Notes: generated from the sequence alone by a model not told the origin. Positions 25,384 through 34,770 are shown, counted from the first letter of the stretch. The stretch is DNA of 64,000 nucleotides from Halomonas sp. A40-4 (GCF_015767635.1 NZ_CP065230.1:1364001-1428000), one strand, 5' to 3'. A program made the numbers and translations.

Positions 25384-27425
25384 CATGTGTCGTTGGGTGG
25401 GGTGTGGTAAGGGCCTTCGTTGGCTTGCAGCTCTGTGGCGGGTAGCCGTTCGGCCCCCCAGCTTTGCTGCAGGTAACGTTTAACGGTATCGAGCTCGTCT
25501 TCGGTGACTGTCGCCAGTTCACCGCGTTCAAGCGGGTCAAAGTGATAAATATACAGCCGCGAAACAAATTGCGAAAACGGCAGCGAGGCTTCGCCGAAGC
25601 GTTCGCCGTGCCCCGCGGTGCTGACTTTTACACCATCCCCCCAATCCTGACCGCTATCGTTATTGGGATTGTAAAAATAAATGCGCATCACGTCGTTAGG
25701 ATCAAGTGAGGCGCGCAGGATGGTGATGGCGTGCCAGCCAATGAAACGGGCGGCGCTGTCGGTGACGGCAATACCGGCAGGCTGAGGATGAATCAGTGGC
25801 TGGTTGCCATTGTAGTAAGGGTGGTAGCAGGCGTAGAAGTGACGAATAAAATCATTCAAGTCGACTAATTTGCCGGTAGCCACATCGACATTGATACGAA
25901 AGCCGCGGCCTGACCACCAGCCGTGAAATTCCGGATTCACCCAGCGGTGGGGGTCGCCTTCACGGCTAATGCAACGTCGACCCATTTCGGCGTAGATACG
26001 GTCCAGATGCGGCACCACAATCAATGAAACGGGGTCAAGGTCTATCGGTAGCTCCGAAGCCACGCCCGATAAACTCGCCATCGAAGAGATGGCCTGGCCT
26101 TCGAAGTGCATGATGATCTCGTCATCCCGTGCGGCCCAGGTAACCATCTGCAACAAGTAGTCCGGGTCATTGTAAGCCCACATTGATAACGCGCGGGCCG
26201 ACTGACAGGTCGGGTTATTGCCCTGACCAACACCTAACGGCAAGCCCAGCATGCACAGCACGCCTTCCAGCAGGCGAGCCCTTGGCGACGCTATCTCGCC
26301 ATAGGCAATATTCAGGCGTGCCTGAGACCATTCGGAAAGAGGCAGGTTGAGCTGGCGCCACATGGCCGGTGCCACCGGGGGCTGGTAAAGAATCCCTCGC
26401 TCGAGCATCAGGGCCAGCCCGTAGACGGCCTGGGCCGTGGCTGGATATACGCTGCCGCGAATCAGTGCATGAACCAGCTCGCGGTAACACAGCAGGCAAT
26501 CACGGCCGGTTGACGAGAGCCCGAAGGCTTCAGACACCAGATGATCACCCTCTTCGAGCAAGTGACGCAGCAGGACCGCGTGGTAGGGCGATACCAGCCC
26601 GGTGTCGTGCATGGCTCGTGCGAACCCGGTTGCTTCAGCCTGTAGAGCCGATTGGTCCATGCCATCCAGCCGCTCGCGGTAGATATCAATGCCTGGGTCT
26701 TCGCGACACGCCTGGGTTGGCCCGAAGAGCGAGCTTACCAGCCTGTCGGCCCCCTGGCCGCTGGCCCCCAGGTCGATCTCGGGGTTTGCCTGGCACAGGG
26801 AGATTTGGGTAATCATCTGTTTGATGGAATCGACCTGAATGGGGCGCTGCTTGAGAATGCGCCATATTTCGTCAATCAACTGGTCGATGATGTGTTCGTA
26901 ACCAATCCGTTCCGCCAGATACTGGAAGAGTTGGCGTGGAATAACGGCCAGGCGTCCCTGCTGTTCACGCTCAGCTTCGCTTGGCGCGGTAAACAGCAGC
27001 CATAGATTGATGGCGATGACCTGGGTCAGGTAGTGATGCGAAAATTCTTCCGATACCAATGGGTGCGCATAACCACCTTTTGCCACGGCGAGTAAACGAA
27101 TCTCGCTGAGCGTCTCGATGACCACCACGTTGGGGTCGGTGCTTTTAAGTGCAAACGTGGTCAGGGTTGGCACCAGATACTGGGGGGTTTCCCAGTCGGA
27201 ACCCAAGAAGACGCCCGCCGCCTCAAATGCTTGCGCACGCTGCTCGAGCGCTTGGGCGCCGCCGTCCAGCATTAAAAGTTCGCGTGCTGTGTCCAAGACG
27301 CGGGGTAGTTCCGCTGGTTTTGATAACGCAGGCGCTTGCGACAGCAGGTGCACGGCGTCGTCAAAGTTGGTCAGCAGCCCGTTAAATTTATCGTCTTGCG
27401 TCGCTGGCTGTTGATCGGTGGTCAC
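25383..27425 (-). CDS. Unrecognised 680-residue protein with papain-like Gln-Cys-His-Asn layout
   Basis: I do not recognise this gene by name. The N-terminal 390 residues look helical, with no signal peptide or membrane segment. The C-terminal part has the order of motifs of papain-fold (clan CA) cysteine peptidases. Q401-G-x4-C407 starts a helix (QGNNPTCQSARALSMWA), with the same six-residue Gln-to-Cys spacing as papain Q19 and C25. GWHAITIL supplies H565, followed by Ala as in papain. A later segment has N589 six residues before W595-G596, as papain N175 precedes W181-G182. N586 and N588 are alternative third residues. Cys-to-His distance (158) is somewhat longer than in papain (134). A peptidase, transpeptidase or deamidase with an N-terminal helical regulatory domain is an inference. 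The gene overlaps tlyA by a base, and no immunity or secretion gene is near. Confidence 0.85.
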   Translation of the reverse strand: MTTDQQPATQDDKFNGLLTNFDDAVHLLSQAPALSKPAELPRVLDTARELLMLDGGAQALEQRAQAFEAAGVFLGSDWETPQYLVPTLTTFALKSTDPNVVVIETLSEIRLLAVAKGGYAHPLVSEEFSHHYLTQVIAINLWLLFTAPSEAEREQQGRLAVIPRQLFQYLAERIGYEHIIDQLIDEIWRILKQRPIQVDSIKQMITQISLCQANPEIDLGASGQGADRLVSSLFGPTQACREDPGIDIYRERLDGMDQSALQAEATGFARAMHDTGLVSPYHAVLLRHLLEEGDHLVSEAFGLSSTGRDCLLCYRELVHALIRGSVYPATAQAVYGLALMLERGILYQPPVAPAMWRQLNLPLSEWSQARLNIAYGEIASPRARLLEGVLCMLGLPLGVGQGNNPTCQSARALSMWAYNDPDYLLQMVTWAARDDEIIMHFEGQAISSMASLSGVASELPIDLDPVSLIVVPHLDRIYAEMGRRCISREGDPHRWVNPEFHGWWSGRGFRINVDVATGKLVDLNDFIRHFYACYHPYYNGNQPLIHPQPAGIAVTDSAARFIGWHAITILRASLDPNDVMRIYFYNPNNDSGQDWGDGVKVSTAGHGERFGEASLPFSQFVSRLYIYHFDPLERGELATVTEDELDTVKRYLQQSWGAERLPATELQANEGPYHTPPNDT

Positions 27426-27799
27426 GATGACTCCTTGTCCCGGGTGAGCGGGGATTATACATAGAAGTCGAGATCTTCTTGATGTTTTAGTAGATCGCGA
27501 AGCGAATGTGCATTCTCACCCTTAAAGTAGACCAGACCGCAGTGGGTACCAAGCGGGATACTTTGGGTGATGGCACTGAAGCACCAGCCAGGAAGATCGC
27601 TATTGCTCCTGTTTGGGCCCTTTGCATGGGTGATTGCTTCTGGATGAAGGACAAAAAAGTCAAACAGACTTGACTACCCTACACACAAGCGGAGGTTTCG
27701 GCCATGGAAGGGTTGTCCGAACGGCAAACGCTTGCATACGGGAATATGTTAAGCTTCACCGCTAAATTAACGTTCCAGCGGCAAGAGGAAAAGGCCAAG
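27426..27799. other. Gene-poor gap before the DUF1820 gene
   Basis: These 374 bases separate the minus-strand 680-residue gene from the plus-strand DUF1820 gene. They should hold divergent promoters. The G+C content is lower than in flanking genes. The only structure I see is a 72-codon open frame on the minus strand without a normal start codon (27455-27673), listed separately. An in-frame ATG for the DUF1820 gene at 27704 lies here but is less likely than the ATG at 27800. Confidence 0.5.
27455..27673 (-). pseudogene. 72-codon open frame without ATG, GTG or TTG start; possible gene remnant
   Basis: On the minus strand the frame is open from just after a TAG (27674-27676) to a TAA at 27455-27457. 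The translation contains plausible protein-like segments, such as DLPGWCFSAITQSIPLGTHC and SLRDLLKHQEDLDFYV. No ATG, GTG or TTG occurs in the frame. Third-position G+C is low compared with the neighbours. It could be the 3' remnant of a decayed gene, a gene cut by an upstream frameshift, or chance. I cannot assign a family. Confidence 0.25.
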
Positions 27800-28126
27800 A
27801 TGGCGGCCAAGCCAATTTACCGAGTGGTGGTGCACCAGCAGGGTGAAATTTGGGATTTATACGTGCGCGAGATATTCCAAAGCGAACTCTGGGGCTTTAT
27901 TGAAGTCGAGGAGTTTGTCTTTGAAGATTCCTCGAGGGTAGTAATCGACCCTGCGAGCGAAAAATTGCAGCGCACCTTCGAAGGCGTGAAGCGAAGTTAC
28001 CTCCCGCTCAACGCGATCGTGCGCATTGATGAAGTGGAGCGTGAGGGACCTTTGAAAGCCGTTAAAAGCGACGCGCAGGTGGCGGAGTTTCCTCGTCCGT
28101 TTTCACTCCCACCGCGCGGAGATTAG
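27800..28126 (+). CDS. DUF1820 family protein
   Basis: This 108-residue soluble protein matches the DUF1820 family, widespread in gammaproteobacteria and without known function. Recognisable family stretches are KPIYRVVVHQQGEIWDLYVREIFQSELWGFIEVEEFVF and GVKRSYLPLNAIVRIDEVEREG. The frame is open from an ATG at 27704, but MAAKPIYRVV at 27800 is the family's normal N-terminus and follows a strong purine-rich site (GAGG at 27785). It heads a plus-strand trio with the SH3-domain gene and the thiopurine methyltransferase. Confidence 0.85.
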   Translation: MAAKPIYRVVVHQQGEIWDLYVREIFQSELWGFIEVEEFVFEDSSRVVIDPASEKLQRTFEGVKRSYLPLNAIVRIDEVEREGPLKAVKSDAQVAEFPRPFSLPPRGD

Positions 28127-28174
28127 ACACGTTAGCGCTGCCGAAGGGCAGTGACTTAATCAGGACATTACGTC

Positions 28175-28810
28175 ATGCAGATAGCTCAATTTTGTCATCG
28201 TTACCGGGCGGTTGCCGCCGGTGTATTAGTCAGTGTGTGGTGTGTCAATGGGGTGGCCCAGCCGGAAAATGAGGCCTGGGTAAGTGATGAGCTTTCAACC
28301 TATGTACGCAGTGGCCCCACGGATGGCTACCGCATTGTGGGGACGCTGAATGCCGGCGAGCAGGTTGAGGTGCTTGAAACCAGCGGCGACTACACCCGCG
28401 TGCGCGGTGATGGCGGCGATACCGTATGGATTTTGAGCGATGAGCTCCAGGAAACGCCCAGTGCCACCGAGCAGCTGCCAGAACTCGAGTCACGGGTGGC
28501 CGCGCTTACCGATGAGTTAGACGGTATCAACGAAGAATGGGAGCAGCGCGTGGCCACCATGCGCGATACCTTGGAAGCACGTCAGCAGCGCATTGATGAA
28601 CTGGAAACGCGTAACGACCAACTGAGCAGTAATGTCGATGAGTCGAGTGAGCAAGTGCGCGCCCTGCAAGCACGGCTTGATACCCAGGAAGAGGACCTGC
28701 TGCTGCGCTACTTCATGTATGGCGGAGGCGTCGCCGGTGCTGGCCTGGTTGTCGGTCTTATCGTGCCTCACCTGCCACGTCGGCGTAAAAAACGCGATCG
28801 CTGGTTTTAA
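28175..28810 (+). CDS. SH3-domain protein with coiled coil and C-terminal anchor (YgiM/TIGR04211-like)
   Basis: The 211-residue protein has an N-terminal signal peptide (hydrophobic AVAAGVLVSVWCVNGVA), a bacterial SH3 domain (about 33-95: WVSDELSTYVRSGPTDGYRIVGTLNAGEQVEVLE), a coiled coil (about 100-175), and a C-terminal membrane helix (MYGGGVAGAGLVVGLIVPHL) with a very basic tail RRRKKRDRW. That is the architecture of E. coli YgiM and the TIGR04211 family. The SH3 domain would sit in the periplasm, probably near peptidoglycan, while the tail is cytoplasmic. Precise function is unknown. Confidence 0.85.
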   Translation: MQIAQFCHRYRAVAAGVLVSVWCVNGVAQPENEAWVSDELSTYVRSGPTDGYRIVGTLNAGEQVEVLETSGDYTRVRGDGGDTVWILSDELQETPSATEQLPELESRVAALTDELDGINEEWEQRVATMRDTLEARQQRIDELETRNDQLSSNVDESSEQVRALQARLDTQEEDLLLRYFMYGGGVAGAGLVVGLIVPHLPRRRKKRDRWF

Positions 28811-28831
28811 TGGGCGTATGAGCGACCAAAA

Positions 28832-29467
28832 ATGACGGATCTCTGGCGAGCCCGGTGGCAGGAGGGGCGTATTGGCTTTCATTTGCCCCAACCCCACCCC
28901 GCGCTGACACATTACTGGCCATCGCTTGGCGTGCCTGACCGCGCCAAGGTACTGGTTCCCCTCTGCGGTAAAACGCTGGATATGCGTTGGCTTGCTGAAG
29001 CGGGGCATCCAGTGCTGGGTGTTGAGCTGGCGCCTGAGGCAATCGAGCAGTTTCTTGCCCAGTCATCGACTCCGGTATCGCGTTATCAACAGGCGGGGTT
29101 CAACATCAGTCGCCAAGGCAATATCGAGTTGTGGTGCGGCGATTTTTTTCACTTGCACATTCAGCAGGCAAGCGAAATCGGCGCGTTTTACGACCGCGCC
29201 GCGCTAATCGCCCTGCCCGAAGCGACGCGCCAGCGTTATGCGTTTCATCTTGCCCAACTGACGCCGCCGGGGGCCAAAGGGCTGCTGGTGAGTGTGGCAC
29301 ACCAGGGAGAGGGCGGGGGCCCTCCTTACAGCGTCCCGCATGAGGAAGTCGAGGCACTGTTGACGCCCAATTTCCGGTTGTCGCTGTTGGAAGAGACCGA
29401 GCCGGATGCACGCGGGATAACGGAAACCGTTTGGCATTTAGTGCGTCGAGGGCCGCTGGAACCATAA
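28832..29467 (+). CDS. tpm: Thiopurine S-methyltransferase family protein
   Basis: The 211-residue SAM-dependent methyltransferase matches bacterial TPMT. Features are WRARWQEGRIGFHLPQPHPAL at the N-terminus, the motif VLVPLCGKTLDMRWLAEAGHPVLGVELAPEAIEQF for SAM binding, and GDFFHL and YDRAALIALP in the core. Bacterial relatives methylate selenium and tellurium compounds as well as thiopurines, so metalloid detoxification is a reasonable but unproven role. It is 21 bases after the SH3-domain gene and probably co-transcribed with it. Confidence 0.92.
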   Translation: MTDLWRARWQEGRIGFHLPQPHPALTHYWPSLGVPDRAKVLVPLCGKTLDMRWLAEAGHPVLGVELAPEAIEQFLAQSSTPVSRYQQAGFNISRQGNIELWCGDFFHLHIQQASEIGAFYDRAALIALPEATRQRYAFHLAQLTPPGAKGLLVSVAHQGEGGGPPYSVPHEEVEALLTPNFRLSLLEETEPDARGITETVWHLVRRGPLEP

Positions 29468-29502
29468 AAACCTCTGACGCACTAACGTAATGGTCAAAGG
29501 GG

Positions 29503-30096
29503 TTAGCGGGCCAGCAGTTGGCCAAGGTCCTGGTCACTGAAGGCGCGATTCAGCGCATCGCTTAGTAGGTCGTTGACCATTCGCGTGTTGGTATCCTTGT
29601 CGGGCTTGACCGCATACTCCTGAGTGCGCCTGGAGGCGTAGGTACCCGTGTAGGTGGTGCCGTCATTGCGCGCGATGGCGCGTAACACGCCTTCAATCCG
29701 AGCTTCGTCGATCAATGGCTGGTCGCTGTTGCCCTGCACATAGGTAAGGCTTGCCAGTTCCAGCGTCAGGCTGGGACGCCCGTCGACGGCTTGCCGGGTG
29801 GGCGTGAAGCCCATATCGGCGACTGCCCGCTCGGCTTCCTGCTGCAAGCGTGGGATGATTTCATGGCTGTTGACGGTGATTTTCGCGGTCGACATGCCAC
29901 CGCCTGCACGGTTGCCGATCACTTCGCTGTCACGACCATCCTGCGCCAGGACAGTCACTTCCTGCCCCTGACCGACTGAAGGTACGTTGGCGGTGCGTTC
30001 CGGGGAAAGCTGCAGGTAGTGGGGGCTGGCACAGCCCGCAAGCCACACAGTGGCCAGCAAGGAGGCAGATAAAGTGAGCAAATGACGCCGTAGCAT
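29503..30096 (-). CDS. YajG family lipoprotein
   Basis: This 197-residue lipoprotein has the lipobox LAGC after a hydrophobic stretch (LLTLSASLLATVW). Serine or alanine after the cysteine favours outer-membrane sorting in gammaproteobacteria. The body resembles the YajG family (LSPERTANVPSVGQGQEVTVLAQDGR and later the small beta/alpha domain). The frame is open to 30258, but the ATG at 30096 follows GGAGAA and gives a proper lipoprotein signal; the longer form does not. The role of YajG is unknown. The gene is divergent from the AlkB-type gene, with starts about 170 bases apart. Confidence 0.82.
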   Translation of the reverse strand: MLRRHLLTLSASLLATVWLAGCASPHYLQLSPERTANVPSVGQGQEVTVLAQDGRDSEVIGNRAGGGMSTAKITVNSHEIIPRLQQEAERAVADMGFTPTRQAVDGRPSLTLELASLTYVQGNSDQPLIDEARIEGVLRAIARNDGTTYTGTYASRRTQEYAVKPDKDTNTRMVNDLLSDALNRAFSDQDLGQLLAR

Positions 30097-30267
30097 GGAG
30101 TTCTCCGCTGTTGTTGAAACTGTCATCAGAGCGTCAGTATAACGCTGGTAGTGCGCCAGCGGTATGATCAGACGATGCGGGTTTGCCAAGTTGTTTTTAA
30201 CCGCTGACTGTGAGCCACTCTCGGCAGTGCAAAGCTGGCTTCGCTCCATGGACACCAACCAGGCGTT

Positions 30268-30888
30268 GTGATGACGTATACCGATCTATTTGAAAATGAC
30301 GAAATGAAGTTGATTAACCTCTTGCCGCAGGACGGCGAAGCCTATTACCACGGAAAAATCCTGGATGCTGGCGCGGCGGATCGTTATCTGGAGCAATGTA
30401 TTGATCAACTGAGCTGGGCGCATGATCGTGCGTTCATGTTTGGCAAAGAGATCGTGACCCAGAGGAAGATGGCCTGGTACGCGGATGAGCCCGTCTCCTA
30501 TACGTACTCCGGGCATACCAGGACGGCGTTGATGTGGCCTGACGTCTTGCGCGAGATTAAGCAGCGGGTGGAAAGCAGCAGTGGCGATATCTTCAATTCG
30601 TGCCTGTGTAATTTTTACAGCTCGGGCGATGAAGGCATGGGGTGGCACAGCGATGGCGAAAAAGAGCTGGTTGAAGAGGGGGCGATCGGGTCGTTGACGC
30701 TAGGCAGTGCCAGAAAATTCTCGTTTAAACATAAAGTCACCGGCGAACGGGTGTCGCTGAGCCTTGAGCACGGCAGCTTGTTGATAATGAAAGGCAGTAC
30801 CCAGAAAAACTGGCTACATAGCCTGCCCAAAACCAAAAAAGTCTCTGATCCGCGGGTCAATTTGACCTTCAGGCAGATGCGTTTCTGA
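30268..30888 (+). CDS. AlkB-type Fe(II)/2-oxoglutarate dioxygenase
   Basis: The protein of 206 residues is a 2-oxoglutarate-dependent oxygenase of the AlkB superfamily, closer to the ALKBH2/ALKBH3 type than to E. coli AlkB itself. The iron ligands are in WHSD (H127 and D129) and NWLHSLP (H184). The RVNLTFR segment (R196, R202) would bind 2-oxoglutarate. NSCLCNFYSSGDEGMGWHSDGE and GSARKFSFKHK are family stretches. The expected role is oxidative removal of methyl lesions from DNA or RNA bases. Two ATG codons in a row (30268, 30271) could be the start. No ada or other repair gene is adjacent. Confidence 0.9.
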   Translation: MMTYTDLFENDEMKLINLLPQDGEAYYHGKILDAGAADRYLEQCIDQLSWAHDRAFMFGKEIVTQRKMAWYADEPVSYTYSGHTRTALMWPDVLREIKQRVESSSGDIFNSCLCNFYSSGDEGMGWHSDGEKELVEEGAIGSLTLGSARKFSFKHKVTGERVSLSLEHGSLLIMKGSTQKNWLHSLPKTKKVSDPRVNLTFRQMRF

Positions 30889-30965
30889 GGCTTGAGTCAG
30901 AAAACATAATCCTGTTATTGACGTCGGTTGCCCCGTCCGGGGCAGCCGACGGACTGTGCAACTCA

Positions 30966-32060
30966 CTATGCGACTTGAGTTTTCGCCATCGTGTTTTCTG
31001 TTGCGTCGGGGAAGCGTCGCCAATGCCTCGGGTGGGCGTAAAGCCGCTGGCCGCGGCGTAATCCCAGCCGGTTGAAATCGGCGTGGCGCACCGTTGCCAG
31101 CCAGGGCTTTGCCAGCCAGTCGGCTTCCAGTTCCACCCGGACTTCGGCGCCCACGGGGGAAATCGCGGTGATCGTCACTGGCAGGTGGCTCTCCGGGGCG
31201 GGCTGCTCGGCCAGGCGAATCTCATGGGGCCGCAGCAACAATTCTTCGTCGCCATCCGGCAGGTCCACCGCCAGGTGCGCGTCGCCGCAGGTAAGCGTGC
31301 CGTTGTGTACCTTGCCTTCCAGGTAATTGACGTCGCCGAGAAACTCAAACACAAAGCGGTTCTGGGGTGCCCGGTAGAGGGTTTCCGGCGTATCGATCTG
31401 CTCAATACGCCCGTTGCTCATTACAACGACGCGGTCAGAGAGCTCAAGGGCTTCCTCCTGATCGTGGGTCACAAACACGCTGGTGAAGTTAAACTCTTCG
31501 TGTAGATGACGCAGCCAGCGGCGCAACTCCTGGCGTACTTTGGCATCGAGCGCGCCAAACGGCTCGTCAAGCAGTAGAACATCCGGCTCGACGGCGAGCG
31601 CACGGGCCAGTGAAACGCGCTGTTGCTGGCCACCGGAGAGCTGCGCCGGGTAGCGGTGGGCAAAGGCTTCGAGTTTGACCATTTCAAGCAGCCGATACAC
31701 CCGGGCCCGAATGTCCTGGGCAGAGGGCCGCTTCGCACGCGGCATGACAGTCAAGCCAAACGCGACGTTGTCGTAGACGCTCATGTGGCGGAACAAGGCG
31801 TAATTTTGAAACACGAAGCCAATCCGCCGGTCACGGACATGCACGTGGGTGACATCGCGCTCGCCGAATAAAATCTTGCCGGGCGTCGGTGTTTGGTCGG
31901 CGTTTTCAAGCCCTGCAATGATGCGTAGCAGGGTGGTTTTACCCGAGCCGGAAGGACCTAGCAGACCAACCAGTTCGCCTTCCTGGATATCCAGATTGAT
32001 CGGTTCCAGCGCTTGAGTCGCGCCAAAGTGCTTGGCGATATTGTGTAAGCGAATGCTCAT
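30966..32060 (-). CDS. cysA: Sulfate/thiosulfate ABC transporter ATP-binding protein
   Basis: The ATPase of the sulfate importer has 364 residues. Walker A is GPSGSGKTT, the signature [15 protein letters not shown], Walker [12 protein letters not shown], and the H-loop [15 protein letters not shown] CysA-type regulatory domain follows, including [19 protein letters not shown] and the TOBE segment with [12 protein letters not shown]. The ATG at 32060 overlaps the cysW stop by four bases; an in-frame ATG at 32090 is internal to cysW and less likely. It closes the sbp-cysT-cysW-cysA operon. Confidence 0.94.
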   Translation of the reverse strand: MSIRLHNIAKHFGATQALEPINLDIQEGELVGLLGPSGSGKTTLLRIIAGLENADQTPTPGKILFGERDVTHVHVRDRRIGFVFQNYALFRHMSVYDNVAFGLTVMPRAKRPSAQDIRARVYRLLEMVKLEAFAHRYPAQLSGGQQQRVSLARALAVEPDVLLLDEPFGALDAKVRQELRRWLRHLHEEFNFTSVFVTHDQEEALELSDRVVVMSNGRIEQIDTPETLYRAPQNRFVFEFLGDVNYLEGKVHNGTLTCGDAHLAVDLPDGDEELLLRPHEIRLAEQPAPESHLPVTITAISPVGAEVRVELEADWLAKPWLATVRHADFNRLGLRRGQRLYAHPRHWRRFPDATENTMAKTQVA

Positions 32061-32884
32061 GCAAATGCCTCCCGGCGCGACGAGCGCCATTCCAGCCCGG
32101 CCTTGGCGGCGAGCGTCAGTAGGGCAATCAATGCGAGTAGAGCCGCGCAGGCAAAAGCCCCCACGGCGTTATAATCCTGATAAAGCTGCTCAAGGTGCAG
32201 GGGCAGGGTGTTGGTCTGGCCACGAATCGCCCCGGATACCACCGAGACGGCTCCAAACTCACCCACCGCGCGGGCGTTGGTGAGAATGATGCCGTAAAGT
32301 AGTGCCCATCGGATGTTGGGCAGGGTAACGCGCCGAAACGTCGTCCATCCCGATGCACCGAGCGTTACGGCCGCCTCTTCTTCACGTGAGCCCTGGGCCT
32401 GCATCAAGGGGATCAGTTCCCGGGCAACAAAGGGGCAGGTGACAAAGATGGTCACCATCAGGATCCCCGGCCAGGCGAACATCAACTGAATATCGTAGCT
32501 GTCCAGCCAGCCGCCGATCCAGCCGTTGCGCCCGTATAGCAGCAGGTAGATAAGCCCGGCGACGACGGGAGATACCGCGAACGGTATATCGATTAACGTT
32601 TGTAGCAGTCGACGGCCAGGAAAGCTGAAGCGCGTCACCAGCCAGGCAAGTGCCACCCCGAACACCAGGCAGACCGGAATTGTCAGCAGGGCAATACCCA
32701 GCGTCAGGCCGATTGCGTGCAGGGTGTAAAAGTCACTGACGTTTGACCAGAACACGCTGACACCCTGCGAGAAGGCCTGAGCGAAAATGGCGACCAGCGG
32801 CAGCAGTAGAAATAGCCCCGATAGGCCCACCGCCGCTGCAATCAGCAGGCGGCGGATCAGTGGTGCATCCCCAATTCGACGCAT
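32057..32884 (-). CDS. cysW: Sulfate ABC transporter permease CysW
   Basis: This 275-residue permease has about six membrane helices. The coupling loop [31 protein letters not shown] contains the EAA motif that contacts CysA. The stretch [34 protein letters not shown] is characteristic of CysW. It forms the transmembrane channel together with CysT. Its start shares a base with the cysT stop and its stop overlaps cysA. Confidence 0.94.
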   Translation of the reverse strand: MRRIGDAPLIRRLLIAAAVGLSGLFLLLPLVAIFAQAFSQGVSVFWSNVSDFYTLHAIGLTLGIALLTIPVCLVFGVALAWLVTRFSFPGRRLLQTLIDIPFAVSPVVAGLIYLLLYGRNGWIGGWLDSYDIQLMFAWPGILMVTIFVTCPFVARELIPLMQAQGSREEEAAVTLGASGWTTFRRVTLPNIRWALLYGIILTNARAVGEFGAVSVVSGAIRGQTNTLPLHLEQLYQDYNAVGAFACAALLALIALLTLAAKAGLEWRSSRREAFA

Positions 32885-33738
32885 TACCCCTTACCTCCAT
32901 GCAAGCGACGAATAAAGCGCCCCTGCCAGACATTGATCGCAAGCAACAGGGTCAGCGAAACAAACAGCACCACCGAGGCGATTGCCGAAGCCCCCGCGTA
33001 GTCGTACTCCTGCAGCTTGACGAAAATCATCAGCGCGGTGATCTCGGTTTCGTAAGGCATATTGCCAGCGATAAAGATAATGGCGCCGAATTCGCCGAGT
33101 GAGCGCACAAACGCAAGCCCCGTGCCAGTGACCAGCGCCGGCCATAAGTGGGGCATGATGACCCGACGAAACGCGACACCGTCAGTGGCGCCCAGTGACA
33201 TCGCCGCCTCGTCGACTTCAGCGGGCATGTCCTCCAGTACGGGTTGTACCGTGCGGACCACAAACGGGATGCTGGTGAACGCCATGGCCAGAGCAATACC
33301 GACCCAGGTGTAGGCAACCTGAAGTCCCAGTGACTCCAGCCAGCCGCCCATCCAGCCACTGCTCGCGTAGAGCGTTGCCAGGGTAATGCCAGCCACCGCT
33401 GTAGGTAAGGCGAAGGGCAAATCCATCAGCGCGTCGAGCAGCCGCTTGCCGGTGAAGTCATAGCGGACCAGCACCCAGGCCAGCAGCAGGCCAAAGACGG
33501 CATTGACCAACGCCGCGAGGGCGGCCGCCCCAATGGTCACCATGTAACTGGCGACGACACGGCCTTCAGTGATGATTGCCCAGTATTCAGCGAAGCTCAG
33601 TCCGGCGAGTTGGCCAAACAGCCCGGTAATGGGCAGCAGCAGTACCAGCGAGATAAACAGCACGCTGATACCCATGGAAAGACCAAAACCCGGCAGCACG
33701 CGCGCGCTGCCGGAGTGTCGAAGGGCGAAGTGGCTCAT
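32884..33738 (-). CDS. cysT: Sulfate ABC transporter permease CysT
   Basis: The 284-residue permease partner of CysW has a first helix GISVLFISLVLLLPITGLF and about six helices in all. The EAA loop is DEAAMSLGATDGVAFRRVIMPHLWPALVTG. The segment RSLGEFGAIIFIAGNMPYETEITALMIFVKLQEYDYAGA is typical for CysT/CysU. It follows the sulfate-binding protein gene after a 24-base gap with no terminator, so the four genes form one operon. Confidence 0.94.
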   Translation of the reverse strand: MSHFALRHSGSARVLPGFGLSMGISVLFISLVLLLPITGLFGQLAGLSFAEYWAIITEGRVVASYMVTIGAAALAALVNAVFGLLLAWVLVRYDFTGKRLLDALMDLPFALPTAVAGITLATLYASSGWMGGWLESLGLQVAYTWVGIALAMAFTSIPFVVRTVQPVLEDMPAEVDEAAMSLGATDGVAFRRVIMPHLWPALVTGTGLAFVRSLGEFGAIIFIAGNMPYETEITALMIFVKLQEYDYAGASAIASVVLFVSLTLLLAINVWQGRFIRRLHGGKG

Positions 33739-33762
33739 GGCTCAGTCCGGCGAATTAGAGAA

Positions 33763-34770
33763 TTAGCGGCGCTGAAGCTGGTCCAGCATGCCGCCACCTT
33801 CAAAGTGCGTTTCCATCGCTTCTGGCCAGCTACCGAAAACATCTTCAACTTTCAGCAGGTCGGTTTCGGGGAACTGATCGGCAAATTCCTCGACCACCGC
33901 CTCATGGTGCACACGGTAGTTGAAGCCTGCCAGCAGCCGCTGGGTGTCCTCACGGTAGAGATATTCCAGATAGCTTTGCGCCAGGTCGCTGTTACCGTTT
34001 CGCTCAGCGTTTTCGCCCACGACGGCCACGGGGAACTCAGCAAGGATGCTGGTAGGCGGCACGATGACTTCGTAATCATCGCTGCCATATTCCTTGCGAA
34101 TGTTATTCACCTCGGACTCGAAGCTGATCAGCACATCGCCGATCTCACGTTCGATAAAGCTGGTCGTCGCGCCGCGACCGCCGGTGTCGAAGACCTCCAC
34201 GTTGGCGAGGAAGGTACGCATGAAGTCCTGAATCTGCTCTTCGTCGCCGTCAAATTGCTCGTCGGCAAAGCCCCAGGCGGCCAGGTAGGTATAGCGGCCG
34301 TTGCCCGACGTTTTCGGGTTGGGGAAAACGATTTCAACGTCTTCGTTCACCAGGTCGTCCCAGTTTTCGATGTCCTTGGGGTTATCCTTGCGCACCAAAA
34401 ACGCCGTGGTGGAGTAGTAGGGCGAGGCGTTGTTGTCCAGCGCCTCCTGCCAGTCTTCATCAACCAGGCCCGCCTCAGCGAGGACGTTGACATCGGTCAC
34501 CTGGTTGAACGTCACGACGTCAGCGCGCAACCCTTGCATGATGGCGCGTGCCTGGGCAGATGAACCGCCGTGGGATTGGCTGACCTCAACGTCTTCACCG
34601 TGTTCTTCTGCCCACCAGGCTTCAAACTTGGGGTTGATCTCGGCAAACAACTCCCGGGCAATATCGTAGGAGGAGTTCAGCAGTTCGCGTTCCTGGGCAA
34701 TGGCAGGGCTTGAAAGCGTGGCGCCGATAGCCAACGCCAAGACGCTACGACGGAAAACGACAAATGACAT
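33763..34770 (-). CDS. sbp: Periplasmic sulfate-binding protein
   Basis: This 335-residue exported protein captures sulfate for CysTWA. It has a signal peptide (VFRRSVLALAIGATLSSPAIAQ) and the family stretches SHGGSSAQARAIMQGLRADVVTFNQVTDV and NPKTSGNGRYTYLAAWGFA, which line the sulfate site. LANVEVFDTGGRGATTSFIEREIGDVLISFESE also fits Sbp and CysP. I choose Sbp over the thiosulfate-specific CysP from overall pattern, but both bind both anions in practice. It is first in the operon and should be the most strongly expressed. Control by CysB, encoded at 53.9 kb, is expected. Confidence 0.93.
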   Translation of the reverse strand: MSFVVFRRSVLALAIGATLSSPAIAQERELLNSSYDIARELFAEINPKFEAWWAEEHGEDVEVSQSHGGSSAQARAIMQGLRADVVTFNQVTDVNVLAEAGLVDEDWQEALDNNASPYYSTTAFLVRKDNPKDIENWDDLVNEDVEIVFPNPKTSGNGRYTYLAAWGFADEQFDGDEEQIQDFMRTFLANVEVFDTGGRGATTSFIEREIGDVLISFESEVNNIRKEYGSDDYEVIVPPTSILAEFPVAVVGENAERNGNSDLAQSYLEYLYREDTQRLLAGFNYRVHHEAVVEEFADQFPETDLLKVEDVFGSWPEAMETHFEGGGMLDQLQRR

